From Streptomyces sp. MA5143a (GTDB lineage Bacteria > Actinomycetota > Actinomycetes > Streptomycetales > Streptomycetaceae), in contig NZ_OLMK01000050.1 of assembly GCF_900290235.1 (NCBI RefSeq), forward strand, positions 62,001-126,000: a stretch of 64,000 nt of DNA, written 5' to 3'. A program made the position numbers and the translations under genes. Under the pieces are notes generated by a model. It saw only the letters and a program-made list of their open reading frames with translations. It ran no database searches and was not told the DNA's origin. This document shows positions 52,160-63,823 of this stretch, piece after piece (within the stretch, counting starts at the first letter, position 1; the number at the start of each line of letters is the position of its first letter).

Positions 52160-53014
52160 GTGGTTCGCATCCGAGTCCTGGTCGTCGACGACCACCGCAT
52201 CTTCGCCGAGTCGCTCGCCGCGGCCCTCGCCGCCGAGCCCGACGTCGACGTGTCCGCGGCCGGCAGTGGCCCGGCCGCGCTGCGCTGCCTGGATCGCGCG
52301 GCGGCGGAAGGGCGCAAGTTCGACGTGCTGCTCGTCGACGCCGATCTGGGCGGGCACGGTCAGTCGCCCGCCCTGCGCTCCGGCCACCTCCCCGGAGGGG
52401 CCGCGTACGCCTCCGGGGTGCCGACGGGGGCCGGGCGCGGGCCCGTCGCCGCCGTCTCCGGGCCGGTGCCCGTGCAGGACACCGGCGAGGACGGCCTCGT
52501 CGACGGCATATCCCTCGTCGCCGGTGTGCGGACGGGGCAGCCGACCGTACGGACCGTCGTGCTCGCCGAGAAGGACGACCCGCGTCGGGCGGCGCTCGCC
52601 CTCCAGGCGGGGGCCTCCGGGTGGGTCGCCAAGGACTGCTCGCTCTCCCGGCTGCTCACCGTCATCCGCGGAGTGCTGCGCGACGAGACGCATCTGCCGC
52701 CCGCCCTTCTCACCGGCGTGCTCCGCGAACTGACCGCCGCCCGCAAGCACCGCACGGAGAGTGAGCGGCTCGTCGAGTCCCTCACGCCGCGTGAGCGGGA
52801 AGTGCTTCGGTGCATGGTGGCGGGCCTGGGGCGCAAAGCCGTCGCCGAGCGCCTGTTCCTGTCGCCCCACACCGTCCGCACCCATATGCAGAACGTCCTC
52901 GGCAAGCTGGGCGTCCACAGCACCCTCGCCGCCGTCGCGCTCGCCCGCCGGGCCGGCGTCGGGCCCGTCGACCTAGCCGGGGATGTTGTCGAACGGGGCG
53001 GTCAACTGGCGTAG
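52160..53014 (+). CDS. LuxR/NarL-type response regulator
   Basis: A 284-residue protein: receiver-like domain starting VRIRVLVVDDHRIFAESL with an Asp at LLVDADLGG, an insertion of about 50 Gly/Pro-rich residues (about 70-120) in the middle of the receiver, a late GASGWVAKDCSLSRLL and a LuxR helix-turn-helix (LTPREREVLRCMVAGLG, TVRTHMQNVLGKLGV). No kinase is adjacent. GTG 52160 has GGGGG upstream. Its last 42 bases overlap the convergent tamR gene. Confidence 0.85.
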   Translation: MVRIRVLVVDDHRIFAESLAAALAAEPDVDVSAAGSGPAALRCLDRAAAEGRKFDVLLVDADLGGHGQSPALRSGHLPGGAAYASGVPTGAGRGPVAAVSGPVPVQDTGEDGLVDGISLVAGVRTGQPTVRTVVLAEKDDPRRAALALQAGASGWVAKDCSLSRLLTVIRGVLRDETHLPPALLTGVLRELTAARKHRTESERLVESLTPREREVLRCMVAGLGRKAVAERLFLSPHTVRTHMQNVLGKLGVHSTLAAVALARRAGVGPVDLAGDVVERGGQLA

Positions 53015-53470
53015 CAGCCCGGCCAGTTCACCTCGCTGGGCCCGTGACAGCTCGGCCAGGATCGCTCGTTCCTGGTCGAGGAGTCCGGCGAGCGCCTGGT
53101 CCGCCCGGTCCCGGCCCTCGTCCGTCAGTCGCACGAGCACGCCCCTACGGTCACTGGGGTCCGGCAACCGCTCTACCAGCCCCTTCTTCGCGAGGCGGTC
53201 GATGCGGTTCGTCATCGTGCCGGAGGTCACGAGCGTCTGCGTCAGGAGTTGGCCGGGGGAGAGCTGATACGGCGTACCCGCGCGCCGCAGCGCCGTCAGG
53301 ACATCGAACTCCCACGGCTCCAACTGGTGCTCGGCGAACGCCAGCCTGCGCGCACGGTCCAGATGCCGGGCCAGTCTGCTCACCCGGCTGAGTACTTCAA
53401 GCGGCTCCACGTCGAGGTCGGGGCGCTCCCGGCGCCACGCTGCGACCAGCCGATCGACCTCGTCCTCCAT
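52973..53470 (-). CDS. tamR: MarR-family repressor TamR
   Basis: A 165-residue MarR protein: an extended N-terminal helix (VDRLVAAWRRERPDLDVEPL) typical of the urate/TamR subgroup, and winged helix QLLTQTLVTSGTMTNRIDRL with wing PDPSDRRGVLVRLT. It is divergent from a trans-aconitate methyltransferase gene, as in S. coelicolor, where TamR represses tam and releases DNA on binding citrate or trans-aconitate. Two matching operators lie between the genes. Confidence 0.85.
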   Translation of the reverse strand: MEDEVDRLVAAWRRERPDLDVEPLEVLSRVSRLARHLDRARRLAFAEHQLEPWEFDVLTALRRAGTPYQLSPGQLLTQTLVTSGTMTNRIDRLAKKGLVERLPDPSDRRGVLVRLTDEGRDRADQALAGLLDQERAILAELSRAQRGELAGLLRQLTAPFDNIPG

Positions 53471-53505
53471 GGCGATCAGTGTAGTGGTTGTGTCGATGTG
53501 AAGTC

Positions 53506-53549
53506 TCTTGGCATCAAGAGGGTTGTCATCAAGTTTCTTGACGTCGAGA
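53506..53549. promoter_or_regulatory. Two TamR operators in the tamR-tam intergenic region
   Basis: TCTTGGCATCAAGA (53506-53519; the palindrome extends to 53505-53520 as CTCTTG...CAAGAG) and TCTTGACGTCGAGA (53536-53549, one mismatch from symmetry) fit one consensus TCTTGACATCAAGA. Centres are 30 bp apart, three DNA turns. Confidence 0.7.
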
Positions 53550-53610
53550 TACCTTCCGTACGAGAGTTGGAGTGTCCGGCCTTGAGGACCTACGAGGAGG
53601 TAGCCCGACC

Positions 53611-54432
53611 ATGCCCCCCACCGCCCCCACCTGGGACCCCCAGCAGTACCTGCGCCACGCCGGCCACCGTGCCCGCGCCTTCGTCGACCTGCTCGCCCAT
53701 GTGCCCGAGCCGCCCGGCGGCGACCGGCCCCGCATCGCCGACCTCGGCTGCGGCCCCGGCAACGTCACGCGGCTGCTCGCCGACCGCTGGCCCGGCGCCC
53801 GCATCACCGGGTACGACAACTCGCCCGAGATGCTCGACAAGGCACACGTCGACCACGAGGGGCCCACGTCCGGCGGCGGCCGCGTCGACTTCGCCGCCGC
53901 CGACCTCCGTACCTGGGCGCCCGCGGAGCCGTACGACCTGATCGCCAGCAACGCGACCTTCCAGTGGGTGCCCGGCCATCTCGACCGCTTCCCGGTCTGG
54001 GTGGACGCCCTCGTGCCGGGTGGCACCTTCGCCTTCCAGGTGCCCGGCAACTTCGACTCGCCCAGCCACCGCCTCATGCGGGAACTCGCCCGGTCCGAGC
54101 GGTGGCGGGACCGGCTCGGCGACACCCTCCGCCACGACGACGCCGTCCACACGCCCGCCGCGTACCTGGCCGCGCTCGCCGACCTCGGCTGCGAGGTCGA
54201 CGCCTGGGAGACGACGTACGTCCACCTCCTCCAGGGTGAGGACGCCGTGCTCGACTGGGTCACCGGGACGGGACTGCGGCCGATCCTCACGGAACTCGGC
54301 GACGACGCCGGCCCCTTCGTCGCCGAGTACCGCACCGCGCTCCGCGAGGCCTACCCGGCCACCCCTCACGGCACGGCCTTCCCCTTCCGCCGCATCTTCG
54401 TCGTCGCCCGGAAGCCGGGGGGTGAGGGGTAG
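53611..54432 (+). CDS. tam: Trans-aconitate 2-methyltransferase
   Basis: A 273-residue SAM methyltransferase: WDPQQYLRHAGHRARAFVDLL at the N-terminus, SAM motif IADLGCGPGNVTRLLADRWP, YDNSPEML and SNATFQWVPGH, which are typical of Tam. It methylates trans-aconitate, an aconitase inhibitor that builds up under oxidative stress. GAGGAGG lies nine bases before the ATG. Controlled by divergent tamR. Confidence 0.92.
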   Translation: MPPTAPTWDPQQYLRHAGHRARAFVDLLAHVPEPPGGDRPRIADLGCGPGNVTRLLADRWPGARITGYDNSPEMLDKAHVDHEGPTSGGGRVDFAAADLRTWAPAEPYDLIASNATFQWVPGHLDRFPVWVDALVPGGTFAFQVPGNFDSPSHRLMRELARSERWRDRLGDTLRHDDAVHTPAAYLAALADLGCEVDAWETTYVHLLQGEDAVLDWVTGTGLRPILTELGDDAGPFVAEYRTALREAYPATPHGTAFPFRRIFVVARKPGGEG

Positions 54433-54506
54433 CGCAGGGCCCGCCCCGCACCGGCAGGGCCTGCCCCCACCCCGGCTCCGCCCCGGTCCTCCGTACCCTT
54501 ACCGCT

Positions 54507-55415
54507 GTGGAGGACGAGATCCTGGACGCCGATGTCGCCGATGTCGTAGACCTCGCCGACGTGCCGCAGCCGCGGCCGCAGTCGCTCGTGCTGGCCTTCT
54601 TCGGCAACCACGTGCTCGACCGCGACGAGGGCGACCTCGGGGTGTACTCGGGGAGCATCATCGACGTCCTCGGACGCGTCGGCACCGGCGAGCAGGCGGT
54701 CCGGTCGACGCTGACGCGGATGGTGAACCGGGGACTGCTGCTCCGGCAGCGCGAAGGGCGGAAGATGTTCTTCGGCCTCACCCCGCACGCGAACGCCATC
54801 CTGCGCGACGGGGGACAGCGCATCTGGCGCGACGGCGCCGTCAACGAGGACTGGGACGGCACCTGGACCCTCCTCGGCTTCTCCCTCCCCGAGTCCTGGC
54901 AACGGCAACGCCACGATCTGCGCTCCCGGCTCACCTGGTCCGGGTTCGGGGCGCTCTACAGCGGTCTGTGGATCGCGCCGGGGCGCGTCGACGTACGGGG
55001 GATCGTGTCGGAGCTGGGGCTCGACGCCCATGTGAAGGTGTTCCACGCCCGCGCCGACGACTTCACCGACATCGGGCTGATGATCCGCGAGAGCTGGGAC
55101 CTGGAGGCCCTCGCCGCGCGGTACGTCGCGTTCGACAGGCGCTGGACCAGCGCGGACCTGGCCGCCGCCGACCCCGTCGCCGCGCGGCTGCGGCTGGTCG
55201 CCGAGTGGCTGCGGATCATCCGGACCGACCCCCGGCTGCCCGTCCGGCACCTTCCGGAGGCGTGGCCCGCGCGGCAGGCCCAGGAGACGTTCCGGCGTAT
55301 CGCGGAACAGACGGAGGGGCCTGCCGGGCGGATGGCGGGAGAGGTGTTGGAGACGACTCCGCTGCGCTCGGCCTCAACGGCGCAGCTGCGCTCGGCCTCG
55401 ACGGAAACGCCGTAG
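54507..55415 (+). CDS. PaaX-family transcriptional regulator
   Basis: A 302-residue protein with the PaaX layout: N-terminal winged helix (PQSLVLAFFGNHVLDRDE, GTGEQAVRSTLTRMVNRGLL), a middle WDGTWTLLGFSLPESWQR, and a C-terminal helical domain. PaaX represses phenylacetate catabolism in bacteria that have it, but no paa genes are nearby, so the target is open. The C-terminus repeats LRSAST twice. GTG 54507 has no obvious ribosome site and may be leaderless. Confidence 0.85.
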   Translation: MEDEILDADVADVVDLADVPQPRPQSLVLAFFGNHVLDRDEGDLGVYSGSIIDVLGRVGTGEQAVRSTLTRMVNRGLLLRQREGRKMFFGLTPHANAILRDGGQRIWRDGAVNEDWDGTWTLLGFSLPESWQRQRHDLRSRLTWSGFGALYSGLWIAPGRVDVRGIVSELGLDAHVKVFHARADDFTDIGLMIRESWDLEALAARYVAFDRRWTSADLAAADPVAARLRLVAEWLRIIRTDPRLPVRHLPEAWPARQAQETFRRIAEQTEGPAGRMAGEVLETTPLRSASTAQLRSASTETP

Positions 55416-55593
55416 CCCGTCCGCGGACCGGCCGGCACGAGCCGCTGCCGTCGCCCAAGGGGGTGGCGTGTGCGGTCTCTCGCGGGTGCGGGTTCGTCGT
55501 GGTTTGTCGCGCAGTTCCCCGCGCCCCTGGGGACGGCGGTGTTCCCGTGGCTCTGAGGGAACCGCAGCTGTCCGCGCCCCTCGGGGCCCAGCC
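55416..55593. repeat. Spacer with one-armed palindromic repeat
   Basis: GTCGCGCAGTTCCCCGCGCC starts at 55506 and continues CCTGGGG. It lies between two convergent genes. No gene. Confidence 0.65.
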
Positions 55594-56271
55594 TCAGCTC
55601 TTTCGGTGGCCGATCAGGCGGGGCTTCTGTTCCAGGCCGTCCAGGCCGTGCCACGACAGGTTGACCAGGTGTGCGGCCACCTCCGCCTTTTTCGGGCGGC
55701 GGACGTCCAGCCACCACTGGCCGGTCAGGGCGACCATGCCGACCAGGGCCTGGGCGTACAGCGGGGCGAGTTTGGGGTCGAAGCCACGGCTCTTGAACTC
55801 GCGGCCCAGGATGTCCTCCACCTGGGTGGCGATGTCGGAGATCAGCGAGGCGAAGGAGCCCGTCGACTGGGGGATCGGGGAGTCGCGGACCAGGATGCGG
55901 AAACCGTCCGTGTACTCCTCGATGTAGTCCAGGAGCGCGAAGGCCGCCTGCTCCAGCAGCTCACGAGGATGGCCGGCGGTGAGGGAGCTGGTGACCATGT
56001 CCAGCAGGCGCCGCATCTCCCGGTCCACCACCACCGCGTACAGGCCCTCCTTGCCGCCGAAGTGCTCGTACACCACCGGCTTGGAGACCCCCGCCTTCGC
56101 GGCGATCTCCTCCACCGACGTGCCCTCGAAGCCCTTCGCGGCGAAGAGGGTGCGGCCGATCTCCAGCAGTTGCTGACGGCGTTCGGCGCCCGTCATCCGG
56201 GTGCGGCGAGCACGCCGCGGCTTCTCATTGCTCGGGGTGCTGCTGGAGTCGGTCGCCACGGCGTCAATCAT
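55594..56271 (-). CDS. TetR-family regulator co-transcribed with the desaturase
   Basis: A 225-residue TetR protein: helix-turn-helix RRQQLLEIGRTLFAAKGFEG with TSVEEIAAKAGVSKPVVYEHF, then a ligand-binding helical domain. Its ATG overlaps the stop of the acyl-lipid desaturase (ATGA). It likely senses acyl-CoA or fatty acids and controls this operon, in analogy with DesT-like regulators. Confidence 0.85.
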   Translation of the reverse strand: MIDAVATDSSSTPSNEKPRRARRTRMTGAERRQQLLEIGRTLFAAKGFEGTSVEEIAAKAGVSKPVVYEHFGGKEGLYAVVVDREMRRLLDMVTSSLTAGHPRELLEQAAFALLDYIEEYTDGFRILVRDSPIPQSTGSFASLISDIATQVEDILGREFKSRGFDPKLAPLYAQALVGMVALTGQWWLDVRRPKKAEVAAHLVNLSWHGLDGLEQKPRLIGHRKS

Positions 56272-57296
56272 GCCGCCTCGGCGGGCGCCTTCCGGTGCTC
56301 GGAGCCGTCCTCACCCGTGATACGCCTGGAATCGATACGCGAGCGTGACGGCCAGCGCACGTCGTAGGCCCACCCCAGCTGTTCGAACCACCGGATCAGG
56401 CGGGCGGAGGAGTCCAGCTGGCCCCGTTCGACGCCGTGGCGGGCCGAGGTCGGGTCGGCGTGGTGCAGGTTGTGCCAGGACTCGCCGCAGGACAGGACCG
56501 CCAGCCACCACACGTTGCCCGAGCGGTCACGGGACTTGAAGGGGCGCTTGCCGACCGCGTGGCAGATCGAGTTGATCGACCACGTCACATGGTGCAGCAG
56601 CGCCACCCGGACGAGGGAGCCCCAGAAGAACCCCGTGAACGCGCCCCACCAGGACATCGTCACGAGGCCCCCGATCAGCGCGGGCAGCGCGAGGGAGATC
56701 ATCGTCCACAGGATGAACTGGCGCGAGATCGTCCGCAGCGTCCGGTCCTTGATCAGGTCCGGGGCGTACTTGTCCTGCGGGGTCTGCTCCTCGTCGAACA
56801 TCCAGCCGATGTGGGCCCACCACAGGCCCTTCATCAGCGCCGGAACCGTCTCCCCGTAGCGCCACGGCGAGTGGGGGTCGCCCTCGGCGTCGGAGAACTT
56901 GTGATGCTTGCGGTGGTCGGCCACCCAGCGCACCAGCGGGCCCTCCACGGCCATCGACCCGGCGATCGCCAGCGCGATCTTCAGCGGGCGTTTGGCCTTG
57001 AACGAACCGTGCGTGAAGTGCCGGTGGAAGCCGATCGTGATCCCGTGGCAGCCCAGGTAGTAGAAGAACACCAGCAGAGCGAGGTCCAGCCAGCTCACCC
57101 CCCAGCCCCAGGCCAGTGGCACCGCCGCGAGCACCGCCAGGAACGGCACGGTGATGAAGAGGAGCAGCGTGATCTGTTCGATCGACCGCTTCTGCTCGCC
57201 GCCCAGCGTCGCCGAGACGGCGGGGGAGCCGGGCGCGGAACCCGGGGAGTCGTTCGCCTCCGGGGCGTCTTCGATCACATCGGAACTCGTGGTCAT
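56268..57296 (-). CDS. Acyl-CoA/acyl-lipid delta-9-type fatty acid desaturase
   Basis: A 342-residue membrane di-iron desaturase. The three histidine boxes are HRHFTH near residue 91, VADHRKHH near 125 and SWHNLHH near 284, with four membrane segments between. It introduces a double bond into acyl chains using O2 and electrons. It is the first gene of an operon with a TetR regulator. A cluster of TACGG-type half-sites lies upstream. Confidence 0.92.
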   Translation of the reverse strand: MTTSSDVIEDAPEANDSPGSAPGSPAVSATLGGEQKRSIEQITLLLFITVPFLAVLAAVPLAWGWGVSWLDLALLVFFYYLGCHGITIGFHRHFTHGSFKAKRPLKIALAIAGSMAVEGPLVRWVADHRKHHKFSDAEGDPHSPWRYGETVPALMKGLWWAHIGWMFDEEQTPQDKYAPDLIKDRTLRTISRQFILWTMISLALPALIGGLVTMSWWGAFTGFFWGSLVRVALLHHVTWSINSICHAVGKRPFKSRDRSGNVWWLAVLSCGESWHNLHHADPTSARHGVERGQLDSSARLIRWFEQLGWAYDVRWPSRSRIDSRRITGEDGSEHRKAPAEAA

Positions 57297-57363
57297 GGGT
57301 CCCCTAGGGGGTCGAGGGTGGAGAGAGGGGGGAGTGCCTGTCGAAACAGGCTGCGCGGGCCGC

Positions 57364-57408
57364 CTTACGGCATTCCCTACGGTTCCGTAACCTACGGCAT
57401 CGTAAGTA
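57364..57408. promoter_or_regulatory. Candidate TetR operator cluster upstream of the desaturase
   Basis: TACGGTTCCGTA at 57379-57390 is symmetric (5-bp arms, TT centre), flanked on both sides by TACGGCAT words (57367-57374 and 57394-57401) and a closing ATCGTAAG. The cluster sits about 70-110 bp before the desaturase start and is a good candidate for autoregulation. Confidence 0.5.
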
Positions 57409-57720
57409 TGTCAGCGCGTCGCCCGGCGGCAAGAGCCCATCCGCCTCGCGTCCCGGCATCCAGGGGACATCTACCGCCACCGCGCCCAAAACGGGGGCTT
57501 CCGACGGCCCGCATCTGGCACTCAGTGCCGTCAATCGGACACCTGGCGGCCTGCGCGTGACACCGGCCACCTATCCTGGTGTCGGTCGGACAGCGCGGTC
57601 CGCTCTGATTCCTGCCCGGAAGCCAAGCCCACCAAGCGGCGCCTGCACCTCCTCGAGTCGCTGGGCCGGCCGTCCGGGTTCCCTCCCAGACGAGCTTCAA
57701 CACTGCAAGGAGCCGCACCT
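57409..57720. promoter_or_regulatory. ppc upstream region
   Basis: About 310 bp between the divergent desaturase and ppc genes. It holds an inverted repeat GACACC/GGTGTC at 57559-57583 and AAGGAG before the ppc GTG. No gene. Confidence 0.35.
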
Positions 57721-60462
<2,742 letters not shown>

Positions 60463-60476
60463 CCCGGACACGGAAG

Positions 60477-60516
60477 AACGGTGCCCCCGTGGTCCTACGA
60501 CCACGGGGGCACCGTT
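60477..60516 (+). terminator. Perfect 18-bp terminator after ppc
   Basis: AACGGTGCCCCCGTGGTC (60477-60494), loop CTAC, then the exact inverse to 60516, followed by TGTGTGTG. It starts 15 bases after the stop. Confidence 0.85.
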
Positions 60517-60581
60517 GTGTGTGCTCAGGGTTGTGTTCGGTCAGGGGGACGGCCTCAGCGCGCGCTCCCGGGCGGACGGCC

Positions 60582-61106
60582 TCACAGGGCCACCCACGCC
60601 GCCGTGATCAGTGCGAGCCCCGCACCGCCCAGTACCCACGCCGAGCGACGCATCCGCAGCCCGCCCGCCACGACCACCGAGGACAGCAGCAGCGCGCCAC
60701 CCAGCGGCACCCACGCGTGCAGCAGGCCCGCCGGGCCCGTCCGCACCACATCACTGCTGCCCGGCTTCACGACGACCGAGTACGTCTCCCCCGTCCTCAC
60801 CGCCACCGAGTGCTCGATGCTCACCCGCTGCCGCGCCGTCGACCCCGCCGACACCGGCTCGTACGGCCCCCAGCAGATCGTCCCCTCACACCGGGACACC
60901 GTCATCGTCCCCTGCTCGCGCCCCTTGCTCAGCATCACGTGCTGGGCGCAGCCCCAGGAACCCCACACCCCGGCGACGAGGATCACCAACGCGACGACAC
61001 CCATCGCCGCGAGCCGCCCATAGCGCAACGCGCTCGACGTACCACCCTTGCGCGGCAGCGCTCGGGCGCGCCGCGAACGGGAAGCGGAGGCATGGCTGGC
61101 GGGCAT
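60582..61106 (-). CDS. DUF3592-like membrane protein
   Basis: About 174 residues with an N-terminal membrane helix (RLAAMGVVALVILVAGVWG), an outer domain with two cysteines (TVSRCEGTICWGPYEP) and two C-terminal helices (WVPLGGALLLSSVVVAGG, SAWVLGGAGLALITAAW). The sequence fits a small exported-domain protein of unknown role. Start codon uncertain: ATG 61106 is chosen, ATG 61130 also possible. Confidence 0.6.
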   Translation of the reverse strand: MPASHASASRSRRARALPRKGGTSSALRYGRLAAMGVVALVILVAGVWGSWGCAQHVMLSKGREQGTMTVSRCEGTICWGPYEPVSAGSTARQRVSIEHSVAVRTGETYSVVVKPGSSDVVRTGPAGLLHAWVPLGGALLLSSVVVAGGLRMRRSAWVLGGAGLALITAAWVAL

Positions 61107-61209
61107 GGCCGGGATCATTGGCCATGGCACCGCGGTCGGTCAACTCCCGCAGGCCAACCGGGACAAGGAGGCAATCATGACTTGTCCTGATCCCTCCCGA
61201 GATGACCCC

Positions 61210-61845
61210 TCAGGAGTTGTACGTCCCCTGTGCCCGCTCCAGCCCCTCGATCACCAGACACTCCACCGCGTCCGCCGCCCGGTCCACGAAGTAGTCCAAC
61301 TCCTTGCGCTCCGCCGACGCGAAGTCCTTCAGCACGAAGTCCGCGACCGGCATCCGACCCGGCGGCCGACCGATCCCGAACCGCGCCCGGTGGTAGTCCG
61401 ACCCCATCGCCTTCGTCATCGACTTCAGCCCGTTGTGACCGTTGTCACCACCGCCCAGCTTCAGCCGCAGCGTCCCGTAGTCGATGTCCAGCTCGTCATG
61501 GACGGCCACGATGTTGCCCACCGGCACCTTGTAGAAGTCCCGCAGCGCGTTCACCGGACCACCGGACAGATTCATGAACGACATCGGCTTCACCAGGATC
61601 ACCCGCCGGCTCTCCCCCAGTGCCTTAAGGGCCTGGGAGGTACCCCCATGCCCCGGCGGCCCGATCCGCCCCTCCACGACCTGCGCCTGCGCCTTCCCGG
61701 CCCGCTTGAACCTCCCCCCGATCCGCTCGGCCAGCAGATCCACCACCATGAAACCGACATTGTGCCGATTCATGGCGTACTCGGGCCCGGGATTCCCCAA
61801 CCCGGCGATCAACCAGGGGGCAGCGGGATCGGTCGTCACGTCCAT
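61210..61845 (-). CDS. pth: Peptidyl-tRNA hydrolase
   Basis: A 211-residue Pth: [21 protein letters not shown] contains Asn and catalytic His, [10 protein letters not shown] and HDELD the others, and the C-terminal FGIGRPPG region is present. It recycles peptidyl-tRNA that drops off the ribosome. The middle loop carries an extra stretch, [12 protein letters not shown], between PPGH and SRRVILVKP, which is encoded by a palindromic DNA segment. GGAATGGAG precedes ATG 61845. It follows rplY on the same strand. Confidence 0.94.
   Translation of the reverse strand: MDVTTDPAAPWLIAGLGNPGPEYAMNRHNVGFMVVDLLAERIGGRFKRAGKAQAQVVEGRIGPPGHGGTSQALKALGESRRVILVKPMSFMNLSGGPVNALRDFYKVPVGNIVAVHDELDIDYGTLRLKLGGGDNGHNGLKSMTKAMGSDYHRARFGIGRPPGRMPVADFVLKDFASAERKELDYFVDRAADAVECLVIEGLERAQGTYNS
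61611..61652 (-). repeat. Palindromic in-frame insertion within pth
   Basis: CCCAGTGCCTTAAGGGCCTGGG with flanking TCCC/GGGA-type arms is a near-perfect inverted repeat at 61616-61637, bounded by GGTACCCCC. It encodes the extra loop residues of Pth without breaking the frame. Confidence 0.55.
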
Positions 61846-61933
61846 GTCTCCATTCCTACGCGAACCAGCCGCCGCTCCCGCAAGGGAGACGGCGGCTGGA
61901 TCAAGACTCGCTGTACCGCTGTCGCAGTACGGC

Positions 61934-62527
61934 TCAGGCCTCGGCGACCTCTTCGCCCTCGGCGCCCTCCTCCGAGGGCTCCTCCGCCTGCGCGGCCAGA
62001 ACCTGGAGGACCACCGCGTCCTCCTCGACCGCCAGGGAGACACCCTTCGGCAGCGCGATGTCCTTCGCCAGGACGGACGCACCCGCCTCAAGACCCTCGA
62101 CCGAGACGCTGACCGACTCGGGGATGTGCGTGGCCTCGGCCTCGACCGGCAGCGCGTTCAGAACGTGCTCCAGCAGGTTGCCACCCGCCGCCAGCTCACC
62201 CTCGGTGTGCACGGGGATCTCGACGTTGACCTTCTCGCCCTTCTTCACGAGCAGCAGGTCGACGTGCTCCAGGAAACCCTTGATCGGGTCACGCTGCACG
62301 GACTTCGGGATCGCCAGCTCGGAGGTCTTGCCGTCGATGTCCAGCGAGATCAGGACGTTCGGCGTACGCAGCGCCAGCAGCAGGTCGTGGCCCGGCAGCG
62401 TCAGGTGCAGCGGGTCGGAACCGTGACCGTACAGAACACCGGGAACCTTGGAGTCACGACGGATACGACGGGCGGCACCCTTGCCGAACTCGGTACGCGT
62501 CGACGCGGTGAGCTTCACCTCGGACAT
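61934..62527 (-). CDS. rplY: 50S ribosomal protein L25/general stress protein Ctc
   Basis: A 197-residue protein of the long, two-domain TL5/CTC form: L25-like 5S rRNA-binding domain ([22 protein letters not shown]) and a C-terminal beta domain ending in an acidic tail ([16 protein letters not shown]). It binds 5S rRNA. GAGGAGTG precedes the ATG. It lies between prs and pth in the same direction. Confidence 0.93.
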   Translation of the reverse strand: MSEVKLTASTRTEFGKGAARRIRRDSKVPGVLYGHGSDPLHLTLPGHDLLLALRTPNVLISLDIDGKTSELAIPKSVQRDPIKGFLEHVDLLLVKKGEKVNVEIPVHTEGELAAGGNLLEHVLNALPVEAEATHIPESVSVSVEGLEAGASVLAKDIALPKGVSLAVEEDAVVLQVLAAQAEEPSEEGAEGEEVAEA

Positions 62528-62634
62528 GATCACTCCTCGTAGAGATAGCAACGGACGTGGTCACCCGGCCACGAACGGCCTGCTACGAAGAGCGCGTCGA
62601 TAACGGACCGCCGAACCCGCGCACAGAACGCGGA

Positions 62635-62684
62635 CGGCCTCCCTCGCCGAGCAACTTCAGCAGTCTACTCGGCAAGGGAGGCCG
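62635..62684 (-). terminator. Stem-loop between prs and rplY
   Basis: CGGCCTCCCTCGCCGAG (62635-62651) and CTCGGCAAGGGAGGCCG (62668-62684) pair over 17 bp with one G-U, loop of 16. On the minus strand it follows prs and precedes rplY, so it may end prs or attenuate read-through into rplY. Confidence 0.65.
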
Positions 62685-62742
62685 CACCCAAAACGATCTC
62701 TACACGACCGCTCGGCGATCCCTACCGCTCGTCGAACAGGCC

Positions 62743-63717
62743 CTACTGCTCGTCGAACAGGCTCGTCACCGAACCGTCCTCGAACACCTCACGCACCGCG
62801 TTCGCGATCGTCGGCGCGATCGACAGCACCGTGATCTTGTCCAGCTCCAGCTCGCTCGGCGTCGGCAGCGAGTTGGTGAACACGAACTCACTGACCTTCG
62901 AGTTCTTCAACCGATCGGCGGCCGGACCCGACAGCACACCGTGCGTCGCCGTCACGATGACGTCCTCCGCGCCGTGCGCGAACAACGCGTCCGCCGCGGC
63001 GCAGATCGTGCCACCCGTGTCGATCATGTCGTCCACGAGGACACAGATACGGCCCTTGACCTCACCCACGACCTCATGGACCGTGACCTGGTTCGCCACG
63101 TCCTTGTCACGCCGCTTGTGCACGATCGCCAGCGGCGCGCCCAGCCGGTCGCACCAACGGTCCGCCACCCGCACACGACCCGCGTCCGGGGACACCACCG
63201 TCAGCTTGCTCCGGTCCACCTTCGCGCCCACGTAGTCCGCCAGCAGCGGCAGCGCGAACAGGTGGTCCACCGGACCGTCGAAGAAGCCCTGGATCTGGTC
63301 CGTGTGCAGATCGACCGCCAGGATCCGGTCCGCGCCCGCCGTCTTCATCAGGTCCGCGATCAGACGCGCCGAGATCGGTTCACGACCACGGTGCTTCTTG
63401 TCCTGCCGCGCGTAACCGTAGAACGGCACGATCACCGTGATGGAGCGGGCCGACGCGCGCTTCAGGGCGTCGATCATGATCAACTGCTCCATGATCCACT
63501 TATTGATCGGAGCCGTGTGGCTCTGGATCAGAAAGCAGTCCGCACCACGCGCCGACTCCTGGTACCGCACATAGATCTCGCCATTGGCGAAGTCGAAGGC
63601 CTTCGTCGGGACGACCCCGACACCCAACTGCTGGGCGACCTCCTCGGCAAGCTCGGGGTGGGCGCGGCCGGAGAAGAACATCATCTTCTTCTCGCCGGTC
63701 GTCTTGATCCCGGTCAC
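62743..63717 (-). CDS. prs: Ribose-phosphate diphosphokinase (PRPP synthetase)
   Basis: A 324-residue class I PRPP synthetase. SGRAHPELAEEVAQQLG at the N-terminus, DKKHRGREPISARLIADL, the KRRDK flexible loop, and the PRPP-binding signature CVLVDDMIDTGGT are visible. It makes PRPP for nucleotides, His and Trp. GAGGAG precedes GTG 63717. It lies downstream of glmU as in other actinomycetes. Confidence 0.95.
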   Translation of the reverse strand: MTGIKTTGEKKMMFFSGRAHPELAEEVAQQLGVGVVPTKAFDFANGEIYVRYQESARGADCFLIQSHTAPINKWIMEQLIMIDALKRASARSITVIVPFYGYARQDKKHRGREPISARLIADLMKTAGADRILAVDLHTDQIQGFFDGPVDHLFALPLLADYVGAKVDRSKLTVVSPDAGRVRVADRWCDRLGAPLAIVHKRRDKDVANQVTVHEVVGEVKGRICVLVDDMIDTGGTICAAADALFAHGAEDVIVTATHGVLSGPAADRLKNSKVSEFVFTNSLPTPSELELDKITVLSIAPTIANAVREVFEDGSVTSLFDEQ

Positions 63718-63823
63718 AGCACTGTCTCCTCAGAGGTGTCACAGCTGGGCATGGATGACCGCTCAGCTGGGGTGCGGGTGTGCACTTATCACGGTACGCC
63801 GTCCCCGACGCACCCGTTTCCGG

